Below, one piece after another: positions 41,877-51,721 of a stretch of DNA of 64,000 nucleotides. The stretch is from Oscillibacter sp. ER4. GTDB lineage: Bacteria > Bacillota > Clostridia > Oscillospirales > Oscillospiraceae. The stretch covers positions 1-64,000 of the forward strand of contig NZ_JPJG01000033.1 in NCBI RefSeq assembly GCF_000765235.1, read 5' to 3'. Position numbers and translations under genes: made by a program. The first letter of the stretch is position 1; every line of letters starts with the position of its first letter. The notes under the pieces are model-generated. The model had not been told where the DNA came from and made no database searches. It saw only the letters and a list, made by a program, of their open reading frames with translations.

Positions 41877-42989
41877 TCAGAGGGCGCAGGAATAGATGCT
41901 CATGGCCCCGTAATCGGTGTGCAGGACAAGTCCGCTCTTGGTAAAGGCAAAATTCACCTGCCGCACCACAAAGGGGTCGTCAATGGTGGCCAGCAGCTGG
42001 TCGCTGCCGGTATCCCACAGCTCTATTGGGGAGCTGCCACGATCCTGCTGAACGGCCATCAGGCTACCCCTTGTCCGCACCATACAGGTGTCTGAAAAAT
42101 TCAGCCCCTGCCGGACAGAAAACGGGAAAGGATTGGCTATCTCCTCTCCGGTCTGGGTCAGATAGAACTTGCCGCCCACCGAGAAGCACTGGTCATCCGG
42201 AGAGAAGAAGGGATGCCAGCCCGCATTGGGGATCACTGCTTTTTGGGCGGACTTCAAATCGACCAGCACATACTCCCCCTCGGTGACGCGGTAAGCCGCT
42301 TTGCTCTGCCGGGGAGAGAGCATCCCGAAGCAGTAATAGGCAAAATTCGGGTCTTTTGACTTCTTGCATTTTACCGTTTCCCGCCACACCTCTGTGTTGC
42401 TACCAAAGTCAAAGACGACAATCTCCTCGCCTGTGTACCACAGGGCCAGGTCGCCGCTGGCATCCAGCATGGTCTTCATGCTGTTTTTCTTGTTGGCAAA
42501 GGGCGTGACCTCATGGGTGCGGAGTAAGAACTGCTGGAGAAGATAACTGTTGTTCAGCAGCAGGGTATCATTGGGGCAGAGGACCTGCTCATAGGTCATC
42601 CGCTTGGCCCCCAGAGAGACCGTTTCAAGGATCTCCCCGCTGCCATCGAAGTGATAGAGGGTCTCGTCCTCAAAATCTCCGACCACCCTCGTCAGGAAGA
42701 AGTCATCCCGTGTGAGGGCGGCAGCCAAGGGCATAAAACCGTTACTGTCCTTACCGACAAACCGATGGCACCGCGCCTGCCCAACAGCGGCATCCGGATT
42801 CTGATAGACAAATCCTTTCCGCATCTGGCCCATCATGGCGCTGGCCGCCTTGCTCTTGACCTGGAAGGCGGAGTCGCACAGGATTTCCTTGACCTTTCCG
42901 CCATTCAAGCAGGTTCGGATGGTATGTCCGTCAATTTCAATCCGCCACTGCTTATTTGTGGCGGGGTTGAGGAAGGTTTTTTCAATCAT
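41877..42989 (-). CDS. WGR domain plus beta-propeller protein
   Basis: 370 residues. The first 75 residues (MIEKTFLNPATNKQWRIEID, then KVKEILCDSAFQVKSKAASA) form a WGR domain like that in PARP-associated proteins, with Trp in KQW rather than WGR itself. The remainder is a series of beta-blades (DDFFLTRVVGDFEDETLYHF, WYTGEEIVVFDFGSNTEVWR) like a WD40-type propeller. WGR domains bind nucleic acid or sense ADP-ribosylated targets, fitting the KptA/NADAR genes nearby. It could be a decoy or immunity scaffold. Confidence 0.7.
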   Translation of the reverse strand: MIEKTFLNPATNKQWRIEIDGHTIRTCLNGGKVKEILCDSAFQVKSKAASAMMGQMRKGFVYQNPDAAVGQARCHRFVGKDSNGFMPLAAALTRDDFFLTRVVGDFEDETLYHFDGSGEILETVSLGAKRMTYEQVLCPNDTLLLNNSYLLQQFLLRTHEVTPFANKKNSMKTMLDASGDLALWYTGEEIVVFDFGSNTEVWRETVKCKKSKDPNFAYYCFGMLSPRQSKAAYRVTEGEYVLVDLKSAQKAVIPNAGWHPFFSPDDQCFSVGGKFYLTQTGEEIANPFPFSVRQGLNFSDTCMVRTRGSLMAVQQDRGSSPIELWDTGSDQLLATIDDPFVVRQVNFAFTKSGLVLHTDYGAMSIYSCAL

Positions 42990-43264
42990 GGTTTTGGCCG
43001 TTCCTCCTTTCGGATCAGGATGCTTTTTCCCTCGGAGTTGATGCTATAGAGGTCATCCAAATGGATATGGAATCCATCCTCACGAACGGTTTCTGCCATT
43101 CCCAAAGCGGCTTTCGCCAACAGGAGCAGCCCCGCCCGGTTTCCCGTTAGCTCCAATTCATTTCCATCGGCATGAGTGGTAAAGGAGAGGTGGGCTTCCG
43201 GCTCTACCGGAAGGATGGGCAGTTGTTCATCATTCAGTTGAATGGTCAGTGTTTTGGGTTTCAT
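42986..43264 (-). CDS. Imm32-like immunity protein
   Basis: 92 residues from MKPKTLTIQLNDEQLPILPV, with AAGGTGGG upstream. The pattern NRAGLLLLAKAALGMAETVR followed by GFHIHLDDLYSIN is typical of the Imm32 family. It overlaps the WGR gene by four bases and is thus coupled to it. Confidence 0.7.
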   Translation of the reverse strand: MKPKTLTIQLNDEQLPILPVEPEAHLSFTTHADGNELELTGNRAGLLLLAKAALGMAETVREDGFHIHLDDLYSINSEGKSILIRKEERPKP

Positions 43265-43292
43265 CGCTTGTATCCCACCTTTTGAAAACTCC

Positions 43293-44156
43293 TCAATCAA
43301 AATCCATCCAAACCAGGTGCTTCCCGCAGTGGAGGCACTGGAACAGATAGCATTGCAAATGCCCGCCATTGACGGATTCCTGAATCATTTCCCTCTGCTC
43401 ATCGTCCCACATGGGATCGTCCAGCACATCCTCCAGCACACCCAGCGCCCGCAGTTCTCTGGCACCCACATGGCCCAGATAGGCGCAGTAGTCGCCGCAG
43501 TGGGCGCGCCAGTATTCCTGCTGCCAACCGGAGTAGCCGGGAGTTCGGTGGATGAGCTCGTCCAACTGGGCTGGATTCTCCACGCCATCGTCCACGGAGC
43601 AATCGTCCTGGAAGCTGCCGTCATATTTCCGGGCCGCCTCGCCGCTGGAGATACACTCCGGGCACAGACACTCAATATCCTCCACAGCGTAAAAGGGGCC
43701 TGTATAGAAAATATGGGTCGTCTTGCCGCAGCAGTCGCAGGCAACGCCATCCGCGGACTCCTCAAAAGCGCCGGTTTCCAGCGGATTGGGGTGATACCGG
43801 AAGGTGGGCAGGCCCAGCTGAGCCTGCCGCTCCTTCTCTTTCTGCTTTTCCTGCGGCGTTTTGGGCTTGGGGAGAGCATAATGATTGCCCCAGTTTTCCG
43901 CATATTCCTTCAGCGTGCCCAGCCGCTTGAGTGTCTTTTTATCGGAACGATTTCCGATTTGGCAGAGCAGTTCGTAGGCATCCTTCTTGAAGTCCAGCAG
44001 ATCATACACATCCACCAGCACTTCCTTGGCCTGTTTGTCTTCCGATAGCTCCAGTTTCTCCTTGAAGGTATAGAGAGCGCGGACACTGTCTGGATTTCCT
44101 TTTGTCTCCCGAAACTGCTTTTGGAGTTCAATATATTGCTTCAGGTATTCGTTCAT
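43293..44156 (-). CDS. CbrC/UPF0167-domain protein
   Basis: 287 residues from ATG 44156 behind GGGAG. The last 180 residues have LPTFRYHPNPLETGAFEESA, the Cys pairs CDCCGK and CLCPEC, and HCGDYCAYLG, which is the CbrC (colicin E2 tolerance) domain. The first 110 residues are helical. CbrC protects against colicin E2, so this is a plausible immunity protein against nuclease-type bacteriocins. Confidence 0.85.
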   Translation of the reverse strand: MNEYLKQYIELQKQFRETKGNPDSVRALYTFKEKLELSEDKQAKEVLVDVYDLLDFKKDAYELLCQIGNRSDKKTLKRLGTLKEYAENWGNHYALPKPKTPQEKQKEKERQAQLGLPTFRYHPNPLETGAFEESADGVACDCCGKTTHIFYTGPFYAVEDIECLCPECISSGEAARKYDGSFQDDCSVDDGVENPAQLDELIHRTPGYSGWQQEYWRAHCGDYCAYLGHVGARELRALGVLEDVLDDPMWDDEQREMIQESVNGGHLQCYLFQCLHCGKHLVWMDFD

Positions 44157-44171
44157 GGTCACAATCTCCCA

Positions 44172-47100
44172 TCAATCCCACCAGAAGTACCAGACGGTGG
44201 ACTGCCACAGTGCATCTGCCAAGGAGCCAATGCTTCCATCCTCATTCTGATCCAGATCCGGGCAGAAGCCATACAGTTCTACCGCCACATCCATGGCCTT
44301 CTCCTTGGGGACGGGGGCCGGAAGCAGGAACTCCAGCTCATCGTGGCTCATGGCGGCAGGAACTGCGCCGTACTGCTCGAACCAGTATTTGGCCGCAGCC
44401 ATCAGGTCCGGTGTGTCGGGGCAGTCGTTCCAGTTTCCAAAGGGCAGGTAGGCGAAGATCTCCCAGGGATTCTTCACCGGGATCTCGGCCAGGATAAGCG
44501 GATAGGTCATCTCCGTATCATCATCCCAGTAGCTGGAGAAGCGGTCGTTTGGTTCTCCGCCTTCCATCTCGCCCAGGATTTCCTCATCCCAGTCCATATC
44601 GTCATCCTCGGCTTCTTCCTTGCGCTGGCCGATCAGTGCCTCCAGGACCGCCTTGCTGTCCTTGACAGGTGCAGACAGTATCTTCTTCCGGTAGTCGGCT
44701 ACCTTGTCCGGGTCGAAAGCATAGTCGTCCTCACCATCACTGTCCGGGTCGGAATTCATAATGAGGCACTCCCACAGGGTTTCGTCATCCGCCTTGATGA
44801 GCACTGGCACAAAGCCTTCTTTGACACTTTCCCGTTTGGCATAGCTGTATGCCGACATGATGGGATCATCGTCCTTCATGGAGGGGAAATAGGTGCATTC
44901 ACAGTCCAGATACTCCATCAACGCCTCAGCCAGTTCGGAGGGTTCCAGCGTGTCCTCGTCGAAGTCCTGTCCCTGCCAGTTGGTGAAGCGTTCCTCGATC
45001 ACCTTTGCCATGGCCTGGTAGTAGTCCTCGTCAAAGGGGATGAACAGCGGGGCCTTAAACTGGAACTCATCGGAGTAATACTTTTCTGGGCCGAGATATT
45101 CCAAGGCATAGTTTTCAATGTCACGAGGGAAATTGGGACTGTCAGGTTCGCCATAGTAGTAAGAAGTAAATGCTCGCCCAATCTTATTGAACATCGGAAC
45201 CATAATCTGCCCGTTCAGTTTGTCCCGAATAAACGCCCGCAGATCCACGCTGGCAGGGTCGGCTTTGACCTGTTTGGCCACTTCGCCGTATTCGTTCAGA
45301 AAGTCCTCGCCCATCAGATCATGCTCTATGCACCAGCGCAGGTAAATGGCAAAGAGGTTATAAGCATTTATGGGGTCAACGGGCAGCCCCTTCTCCTCAA
45401 TACTCTCGATATGATAGGAGGCATCGTCCATCTCACCGTCAAAATCATCATTGGAAAGGGTGCCACGAGTGATGGCATCCTGACGGTCAGGCTCCACCAC
45501 AAAGCTGATGCCGTTCATTTTGTCCAGCAGGGCATCCGCGTCATGGGCCAGCTTATATTCCAATTCATCCCGGTAGAGAGGGATCACCTGATAGAAGTTG
45601 ACCTCCTCGCCACTCGGCAGGATGCAGACCTCGCTGCCATCTTCGGTGTCCTGGGGACCGGTCAGAATGGCGGCGCACAGCTTTGTGCCTTTTGCGAAGT
45701 CCTCCTCATTGTCCATGGTATGGCCGAAGCCCAGCCAGGTATCGCTGGCAATGGGAAGGCGGGCCAGGGTTTTCAGCAGGCGGATGGGCCAGTACCACCG
45801 CTCATTCTTCAAATCCTCGCGCTTCAACTTCCAGTTTCCCGGCAGTGCGATAGCAAGCTCCGCCCGCTCCAGCTTGTATTCGGCCAGTTCCTCCGGCACA
45901 TTCATCCGGTGGGCACCCATGCCCATGGTTACCAGGGTGTAGTAGTCCCGATCCCCAGAGGGCGGCACAACGCAGATGTCCACATGGATGTCCGGGGAAG
46001 ACAGCTCGTGGAACACATTCTCAAACTTGCCGAAATACTGCTGAATGTGAGCCTCGACGGCCTCCATCTCCTCCTCGGTGTAGACCTCGGGAACACCGTT
46101 TTGTTCATCCTCGGCCACTTCACCGTCCGGGTCATCGTCATCATCGTCAGGGTCACCGTCCGATGACGCCCAGGAAATTTTCAGGGTCATCTGATCTTCC
46201 GGCAGACCGACGCCAGGACTGCGGGTGATGGTGTGCTTATCGTCTGCCGCAAAACCGATGGTCTCCCCATCGTGCAGTTCCACATCATTCTCCAGCACAT
46301 AGGACACAAGGCTGGCCAAAAAGTCCCGCAGATCGCTCGGCTTGGCATCGGTGCCCAGCACCTCCATCTCGTCTTTGCCGAACACATCCAGGCCGTAGGT
46401 GTAGCCATTCATGCCATTCTCATCCTGCCAGAGGCCGAACCAGATCCAGTTGAAGATGGGCAGCTCGTCCTCGCTCATCTGCTCGGCAAAGCCCTCATAG
46501 AACCGGGGCTCAAACACCACGCCGCTGGTGTAGATGCCGGTGGCATATTCCTGGCGACAGCAGGCGGCAACCACCTTGGTGAACAGCTTGCCCTTTTCCA
46601 GCAAATTCTCCTCTTTACCCAGCACTGCTACCATCAGGTGGGCACGGTGCTTTTTGGCTACCTTGACCGCATCCTCCCACATATAGTTGTTTTCCGCATT
46701 GCCCTCGGCCTCGCCTCCGGGGATGGGATAGTTATTCAGGCTGACGGCGGCGAGCATATCGCCTACTTCAAACACCAGCGCGTCATCGTCCTTCTCCTCG
46801 CTGGCGTCATATTCATCCACGGCGATGTCCCACTTTTCCTTCATATCCCGGATGAACTGCTCCTTGTCCCATTCTCCCTTGGACAGGAGGACAAAGCCGG
46901 TGAAGACGCCTGTGTGGTCGGTTTCCTCCTCGTCGGCGTCATCCTCAAGATCCTCTACATCTTCATCCGGATCATAGAGGGATTCATGCTCCAGTCCGCG
47001 GATAAATTCCTCAAAGCTGTCTGCCAGATGGGTGATTTTGTAGTCATTTTCCTGATCCACATGGACCACCGCAGGCTCTCCCTGGGGGCCGCAGGCACGG

Positions 47101-50100
47101 TAGTCCAGGAAGATCATATCGTGTCCGGCGCTGGGACAGTCGCAGATGGCCACGCCGATGGCAGGATACTCCCACTCATCGATCATAAACTGACTGCCCA
47201 GCTCTCCACAGAGAGAGCAGCTCTTTTCCCGTCCGATTCCGAAAATGCCGGTGATGGCCACATGGTCCTCTGCCCAACAGGTAGGCTCATCGCAGGGATA
47301 GCAGGTATTCACCGGAATGCCGCCGTTGTGCTGCTTCATCAGCCAGATATAGGCGGCAGGCAGCTTGTAGCCCAGCTCCTCCTCCACGCTGGCGATCAGC
47401 TCATCGGAAGGCGGATCACTGACATACTCTTTCAGTGCATACCAATTATCATCCCAGAAGTTGGTGAGGTCAAAGCCCTCAAAGGGGGTATCACCGGGCA
47501 CGAATTTGGCCTTCTTGTTCCGGCTGCGCCGGCGTTTCCGAATCTCCGCCTTACACTCCTGAATCACCGCCGGGGCATTTTCGTCCTCCGGGTCCAGTTC
47601 TGCCCAACGCCGGGCGTAGGGGATGGCCTTTTCCTCCTGCCCATAGAGATACTGATAGCCATAGGCCATCCGCATATTCCACTCCGCCTTGTCCTGGCCC
47701 TCTTTCCGGACAGACTCCAGCACATCAATGGCTCGGCGCAGGGCCTTGTCCCCCTTGTAACGGGGCGTGCCCTCGTCATGGTCCCCGATGATGGCGTAGT
47801 TCTCCAGTGCACGGGCCAGGGCGTAGGCGGTGCGGTAGTTCCGCCAGTCCTCCGGGATGGCATTCAGTGCCTGGATGCAGCGGGTGTACTCGTCCTCGTC
47901 GTTCCACTGCTCCAGCTGAGCGAAGAATGCTTCGGCGTTCTGTTGGGTATAAGGAATATAGTCCATGCCCGTCAGCGTCTCGTCCAACTCGGGAACCTGA
48001 TCCTCATCGTCCGGTTCCTCCTCGGGCGGCGTTTTCAGATTCACAGTACCTGCTTCTCGACGGAAGGTGTGGAAGCTGGCCCAGGGGATGTCGCTGTCCT
48101 CGAAGAACTCCTTGGCCATCTGGAGCGCCGTTTGGATGTCCCAGGCGATGAAGTCCACATAGCCGCAGAAGAGACCGGTGGCTCCGCCGGTGAGGGTGAG
48201 CACCTCCGGTCCGTCGCCGGTGGTAAATACTTCTTCCAGCTTGTCCCGGAAGTCGAAGATCTTCTGGGTTCCTTCCTCCTCCCGCAGGGTGTCCAGGGGA
48301 TAGCAGAAGAAGCCCGCCACCGCGCCGTCGGCATGGAGTGCGTCCATAAAGTCATTGTCGGCATTCAGATAGCCATTGATGAGCGGCACACAGCAGGTGG
48401 AGCCGGCCATCACATCCAGCCGCCAGTCAGCGTCCGGGTCTTCATTGGGTTTCATTTCGTAGCCAAGATAGCTCTCCAGATAGGCTTCCGGATCGGTGGA
48501 GAGTTCCAGGCCCTGCTCCCGCAGTTTGTCGGGCAGCTGGGACAGGAGGAAGGACGGCTCTGCCTTGGGCTCCTCCAGCACATTGAAGTCATCAATGTAC
48601 CACATGTGGGAGATCTCGCCCAGCACTTGGTCGGTGAGGGTGGTGAGCATCCACCAGACCCGGCCCTCCGCCTCCCGGAGCATGGGAAGCAGCTTTTCGC
48701 AGTAGGCGGAGATGGAGAAGCTGTTTTCACCCTGCTCCTCCAGCCAGATCTGCACATCATCCCCGGAGATGTCCCATCCATCCTCGGTACGCAGACCGAT
48801 GTTCTGGAGGGGCTGACGGCCCACCAGGATGTTCCAGTGCTCCAGCACCTCCTTGGGGGCGTGCTTCTGGAAGTAGATCAGCTCAAACAGCTTGACCTTG
48901 TCACCCTCCGGGGTGAGGATCAACTCATGCTTTTCGCCATTGAAGCCCATCTCGAAGGAGATTTCGTCAAACGCCTGGTTCAAAGCCCCTTCCATTTGGG
49001 CTACGAGTTCGGCGCCGCGGGTGTGATCCTTGTCCTCGTCCATCATCTGGCGCAATTCTGCTTCCATCTCGGCAAAGGTTTCCCACCAGTCCTCCGTCCG
49101 CTCCCGGAAGCACTCCGAGAATTGCGGCAGAGAAATGCCCCTCTTGCACCCGTCGATCAGCTGCATGGTGTCCTCGTCGTCGGGGCGGGCCTCCAATGCC
49201 TTTTCAAAGTAACGAAGAGCCCTGTCCTCCTGATCCAGATAGTAATAGGAATAGCCCATGCGAAAGTTCCAGTAGTAGTCTCCCTCAAAGTATTCCTCAT
49301 GAGGTTTCAAGAGAGCGATGGCCTTTTTGAGCATAGCTCGGCCTTCCGGCGTTCTGTGATCTGCCTCGTTGTTGTACGCCCTTGCAAGCTGGCTGTCCAT
49401 TTCCGGAGTGCGCTCCTCAATACTCTCCAGTGCTTCAATGATCTTGTGATGCTCGTTGTTCTCATGCCACTTCTGGCACTGCTTCAAAATATCCATATCC
49501 GGGTCCTCCTCGTCCTCATCCGGTTTCCAGTCTTTGATCTGCTGGAACACGCCATTTTCATCCCGCTCAAAGGCGCAGGGGGCGGGGGTGTTCAGCAGAG
49601 GGATGATGTCGGGATCGTCGTTGCAGATTGTGTTCAGCTTGTAGATCCCGGCATTGTTGGGGTCGTCCATGTACTCGTCGCTCTCATCGCCGGCGGTGAA
49701 GCGCCAGCCGCTGTCCCAGCCGCTGTCCGGCTCCTCCCGGTAGCAGTAGCCGACCTTGCAGCCCTCCACCGTGATGCGGTTGGTGGCAATGCAGCCATCG
49801 GCACCCTTCCAGTCAGGGAGCAGAGCTTTTACATCCTCCGCCTTCACATGGTAGTCCCGGTTGCGGCCGGCGGCCTCGTACAGCTCCTTCCGCAGTGCCG
49901 CCACATCCCGAGCCATCTCCTGGATCTCCTCGTTGTCCATCATCTCGCTGAGGTCATATTCCATCGGGTTCTGGGCAAAATCCGCCAAGGCCTTGTTCAT
50001 GGCGTCGTGCTCCTCTGGCGTGGCGGTGATGCGGATGCGGCGGGAGGGGGTGTTGTACTCGTCCAGATCGTGGAGGTTCACACTGCCGCTGACGCTGCAC

Positions 50101-50354
50101 TCCAGTAGGATGGCGGCCAGATCGGTGACCACATCAATGGCGAAGTGAAAGTCCATCTCCACGCCATCCGAGTGGGTAAATTCCAGATACTCCACTGTCT
50201 GGCGGAAGTCCCCGTTTTGCTTGTCCAGCCCGATCTTGGCGAAAATTTCGCTGAGTGGGATTTCCTCTTTCCTCTGGTCCTCCAAAAAGGCCACAAGGTT
50301 CAGACTGTCATCGGAACCTCCAATAAACTTACCCCAGTATTTGTTGATATACAT
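44172..50354 (-). CDS. Giant 2060-residue polyimmunity protein
   Basis: One unbroken frame. Approximate layout: unassigned head (1-170); DUF2185 (187-272, GCIATNRITVEGCKVGYCY); TPR-like region (300-405); unassigned 410-800; second TPR-like region (818-931); SUKH domain (950-1130, ELGYKLPAAYIWLMKQHNGG); DUF4261 (1148-1395, NYMWEDAVKVAKKHRAHLMV); suppressor-of-fused domain (1430-1618); DUF7832-like (1645-1760, DDASYHIESIEEKGLPVDPI); acidic C-terminal region to 2060. Several are known immunity domains of polymorphic toxin systems. Proteins with tandem immunity domains (polyimmunity proteins) have been described. This one is exceptionally long. GAGGAGGAG precedes an internal ATG at the SUFU start, but too close to the codon to be a normal site. 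Confidence 0.85.
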   Translation of the reverse strand: MYINKYWGKFIGGSDDSLNLVAFLEDQRKEEIPLSEIFAKIGLDKQNGDFRQTVEYLEFTHSDGVEMDFHFAIDVVTDLAAILLECSVSGSVNLHDLDEYNTPSRRIRITATPEEHDAMNKALADFAQNPMEYDLSEMMDNEEIQEMARDVAALRKELYEAAGRNRDYHVKAEDVKALLPDWKGADGCIATNRITVEGCKVGYCYREEPDSGWDSGWRFTAGDESDEYMDDPNNAGIYKLNTICNDDPDIIPLLNTPAPCAFERDENGVFQQIKDWKPDEDEEDPDMDILKQCQKWHENNEHHKIIEALESIEERTPEMDSQLARAYNNEADHRTPEGRAMLKKAIALLKPHEEYFEGDYYWNFRMGYSYYYLDQEDRALRYFEKALEARPDDEDTMQLIDGCKRGISLPQFSECFRERTEDWWETFAEMEAELRQMMDEDKDHTRGAELVAQMEGALNQAFDEISFEMGFNGEKHELILTPEGDKVKLFELIYFQKHAPKEVLEHWNILVGRQPLQNIGLRTEDGWDISGDDVQIWLEEQGENSFSISAYCEKLLPMLREAEGRVWWMLTTLTDQVLGEISHMWYIDDFNVLEEPKAEPSFLLSQLPDKLREQGLELSTDPEAYLESYLGYEMKPNEDPDADWRLDVMAGSTCCVPLINGYLNADNDFMDALHADGAVAGFFCYPLDTLREEEGTQKIFDFRDKLEEVFTTGDGPEVLTLTGGATGLFCGYVDFIAWDIQTALQMAKEFFEDSDIPWASFHTFRREAGTVNLKTPPEEEPDDEDQVPELDETLTGMDYIPYTQQNAEAFFAQLEQWNDEDEYTRCIQALNAIPEDWRNYRTAYALARALENYAIIGDHDEGTPRYKGDKALRRAIDVLESVRKEGQDKAEWNMRMAYGYQYLYGQEEKAIPYARRWAELDPEDENAPAVIQECKAEIRKRRRSRNKKAKFVPGDTPFEGFDLTNFWDDNWYALKEYVSDPPSDELIASVEEELGYKLPAAYIWLMKQHNGGIPVNTCYPCDEPTCWAEDHVAITGIFGIGREKSCSLCGELGSQFMIDEWEYPAIGVAICDCPSAGHDMIFLDYRACGPQGEPAVVHVDQENDYKITHLADSFEEFIRGLEHESLYDPDEDVEDLEDDADEEETDHTGVFTGFVLLSKGEWDKEQFIRDMKEKWDIAVDEYDASEEKDDDALVFEVGDMLAAVSLNNYPIPGGEAEGNAENNYMWEDAVKVAKKHRAHLMVAVLGKEENLLEKGKLFTKVVAACCRQEYATGIYTSGVVFEPRFYEGFAEQMSEDELPIFNWIWFGLWQDENGMNGYTYGLDVFGKDEMEVLGTDAKPSDLRDFLASLVSYVLENDVELHDGETIGFAADDKHTITRSPGVGLPEDQMTLKISWASSDGDPDDDDDDPDGEVAEDEQNGVPEVYTEEEMEAVEAHIQQYFGKFENVFHELSSPDIHVDICVVPPSGDRDYYTLVTMGMGAHRMNVPEELAEYKLERAELAIALPGNWKLKREDLKNERWYWPIRLLKTLARLPIASDTWLGFGHTMDNEEDFAKGTKLCAAILTGPQDTEDGSEVCILPSGEEVNFYQVIPLYRDELEYKLAHDADALLDKMNGISFVVEPDRQDAITRGTLSNDDFDGEMDDASYHIESIEEKGLPVDPINAYNLFAIYLRWCIEHDLMGEDFLNEYGEVAKQVKADPASVDLRAFIRDKLNGQIMVPMFNKIGRAFTSYYYGEPDSPNFPRDIENYALEYLGPEKYYSDEFQFKAPLFIPFDEDYYQAMAKVIEERFTNWQGQDFDEDTLEPSELAEALMEYLDCECTYFPSMKDDDPIMSAYSYAKRESVKEGFVPVLIKADDETLWECLIMNSDPDSDGEDDYAFDPDKVADYRKKILSAPVKDSKAVLEALIGQRKEEAEDDDMDWDEEILGEMEGGEPNDRFSSYWDDDTEMTYPLILAEIPVKNPWEIFAYLPFGNWNDCPDTPDLMAAAKYWFEQYGAVPAAMSHDELEFLLPAPVPKEKAMDVAVELYGFCPDLDQNEDGSIGSLADALWQSTVWYFWWD

Positions 50355-50369
50355 TCGTCATGCCTCCTT

Positions 50370-50720
50370 TTATTCCGGCCACTCATCACCGTCACAACGG
50401 CAGATGAAGTCATAGTGCAGACTCTCAAAATAGTCGTTGGGATAGGATTCACCGTCCTGATGAAGCTCCAGCCCCTCCAGATCCATCATCTCATTGATAT
50501 ATGCAAGGGTATCGTGAATACCCGCAATATGTTCGTCCTGAAGCATCTCAGCCAGCACACCTTTCTGCTCCGGTGTCAGTGCGGCGAGAAATTCATTTTT
50601 CGCCTTGTTGTCCTCTGTCTTGGGGAAACCATCACCCTTGACCCACAGGGCTGTCATGCTGTCTTTCCGCTCCACAAGGCCGTCAATAAATGCTTGATAC
50701 AGTTCCAGCTCCTTGCTCAT
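50370..50720 (-). CDS. DUF6547-like immunity protein
   Basis: 116 residues from MSKELELYQAFIDGLVERKD. ALWVKGDGFPKTEDNKAKNE and LAALTPEQKGVLAEMLQDEH match DUF6547, a family found in toxin-immunity arrays. It directly precedes the giant gene, ending 16 bases before it. Confidence 0.7.
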   Translation of the reverse strand: MSKELELYQAFIDGLVERKDSMTALWVKGDGFPKTEDNKAKNEFLAALTPEQKGVLAEMLQDEHIAGIHDTLAYINEMMDLEGLELHQDGESYPNDYFESLHYDFICRCDGDEWPE

Positions 50721-50745
50721 AGCAGATCCTCCATTCCCAAGCAAT

Positions 50746-51594
50746 TTACTTTCGGATCAAACTCCCGTCATCAATGAAGGCAGCTTCCCGGATGCGCCGG
50801 AGGGATTCCGGTTCCAGCAAAAACTCCCGCAGGTTCGGGTCCTCAAAGAAGGACATGGGGCGCACCTGCGTCGGCCCGGCAACCGCCCACAGCCGCGATG
50901 TTGCCAACCGCTCCGCTGTCTGGAGCGCCTTCTCCCGTTCGCCTAAATAGAGATAGCGGGCGATTGCGTCCCGATAGGAGGAGTCAGCCATGGGCACGCC
51001 TTGAATCTCCTCAAAGAGATCTACGGCATCCCTGGCGGTTCCGAACATACAGCAGTGGTTATAGAGCTTCCGCCTGGCATCGGGATCGTCTGGCGAGAGC
51101 TTCTTATTCTGTTCCACCAGCTTTGCCCAGAGCTGCTCCTTTGTCTGCGGTTCCTCTGGTTCATGGTAGGGGTAGTTCTTGTCGTTGTCCGCAAAGGGCA
51201 TAAGGCCCCGTTTGAGGTAGTCCATCAGGATGTCACAGAACCGATCCCGCTGGGGGAGGCCGTTCTCAGCCCGGATGTGCGTCTGTTCCTTCGTCAGCGC
51301 CTCAATCAGCTCCTGCTCCCGGTGGAGCTGGATGGCGGCCACTGTCATGGCGATCATGTGTTCATCGCTCACATTGCTGTAATACCACTCCTCCAGCCAG
51401 GGAAGGATGGTCAGATCCAAAGCCAGCGCCTTTTCATAGTCCAGGTTGAAATAGGCGACCTCCGCCTTGACCGCCGCTACCTGATGGGGGTATTGATCGG
51501 CAAAGGATTCCAGCGTGTCCAAGGCTCCTTCTTTGCCATCCATGATCTCATAGCAGACCATGCGGACTTTCTTGGGGAGTTTCACGACATCCAT
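50746..51594 (-). CDS. TPR-like immunity-array protein
   Basis: 282 residues from MDVVKLPKKVRMVCYEIMDG with GGAGG upstream. Helical repeats (ALDTLESFADQYPHQVAAVK, AEVAYFNLDYEKALALDL) resemble TPR-type units. No named domain. It lies between KptA and the giant gene. Confidence 0.6.
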   Translation of the reverse strand: MDVVKLPKKVRMVCYEIMDGKEGALDTLESFADQYPHQVAAVKAEVAYFNLDYEKALALDLTILPWLEEWYYSNVSDEHMIAMTVAAIQLHREQELIEALTKEQTHIRAENGLPQRDRFCDILMDYLKRGLMPFADNDKNYPYHEPEEPQTKEQLWAKLVEQNKKLSPDDPDARRKLYNHCCMFGTARDAVDLFEEIQGVPMADSSYRDAIARYLYLGEREKALQTAERLATSRLWAVAGPTQVRPMSFFEDPNLREFLLEPESLRRIREAAFIDDGSLIRK

Positions 51595-51721
51595 GTTGAC
51601 GCCTCCTTCAGTCTTTTTTCTGTAAATAGTAGGTTCCACACCGGCCCCACAGCCGGGTGTCCAGGCTTTCCTTCTCCCTCCGGCTACAAATTACTTTCTA
51701 CAACCATAACGGTGGGATAGG

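Noticed and set aside
44121-46166. Plus-strand 681-codon frame
   Set aside because: Shadow of the giant gene with no domain and no start signals.
46233-50108. Very long plus-strand open frame (1291 codons)
   Set aside because: It lies entirely opposite the 2060-residue gene, has no ribosome site or known domain, and arises from the base pattern of a GC-rich acidic gene.
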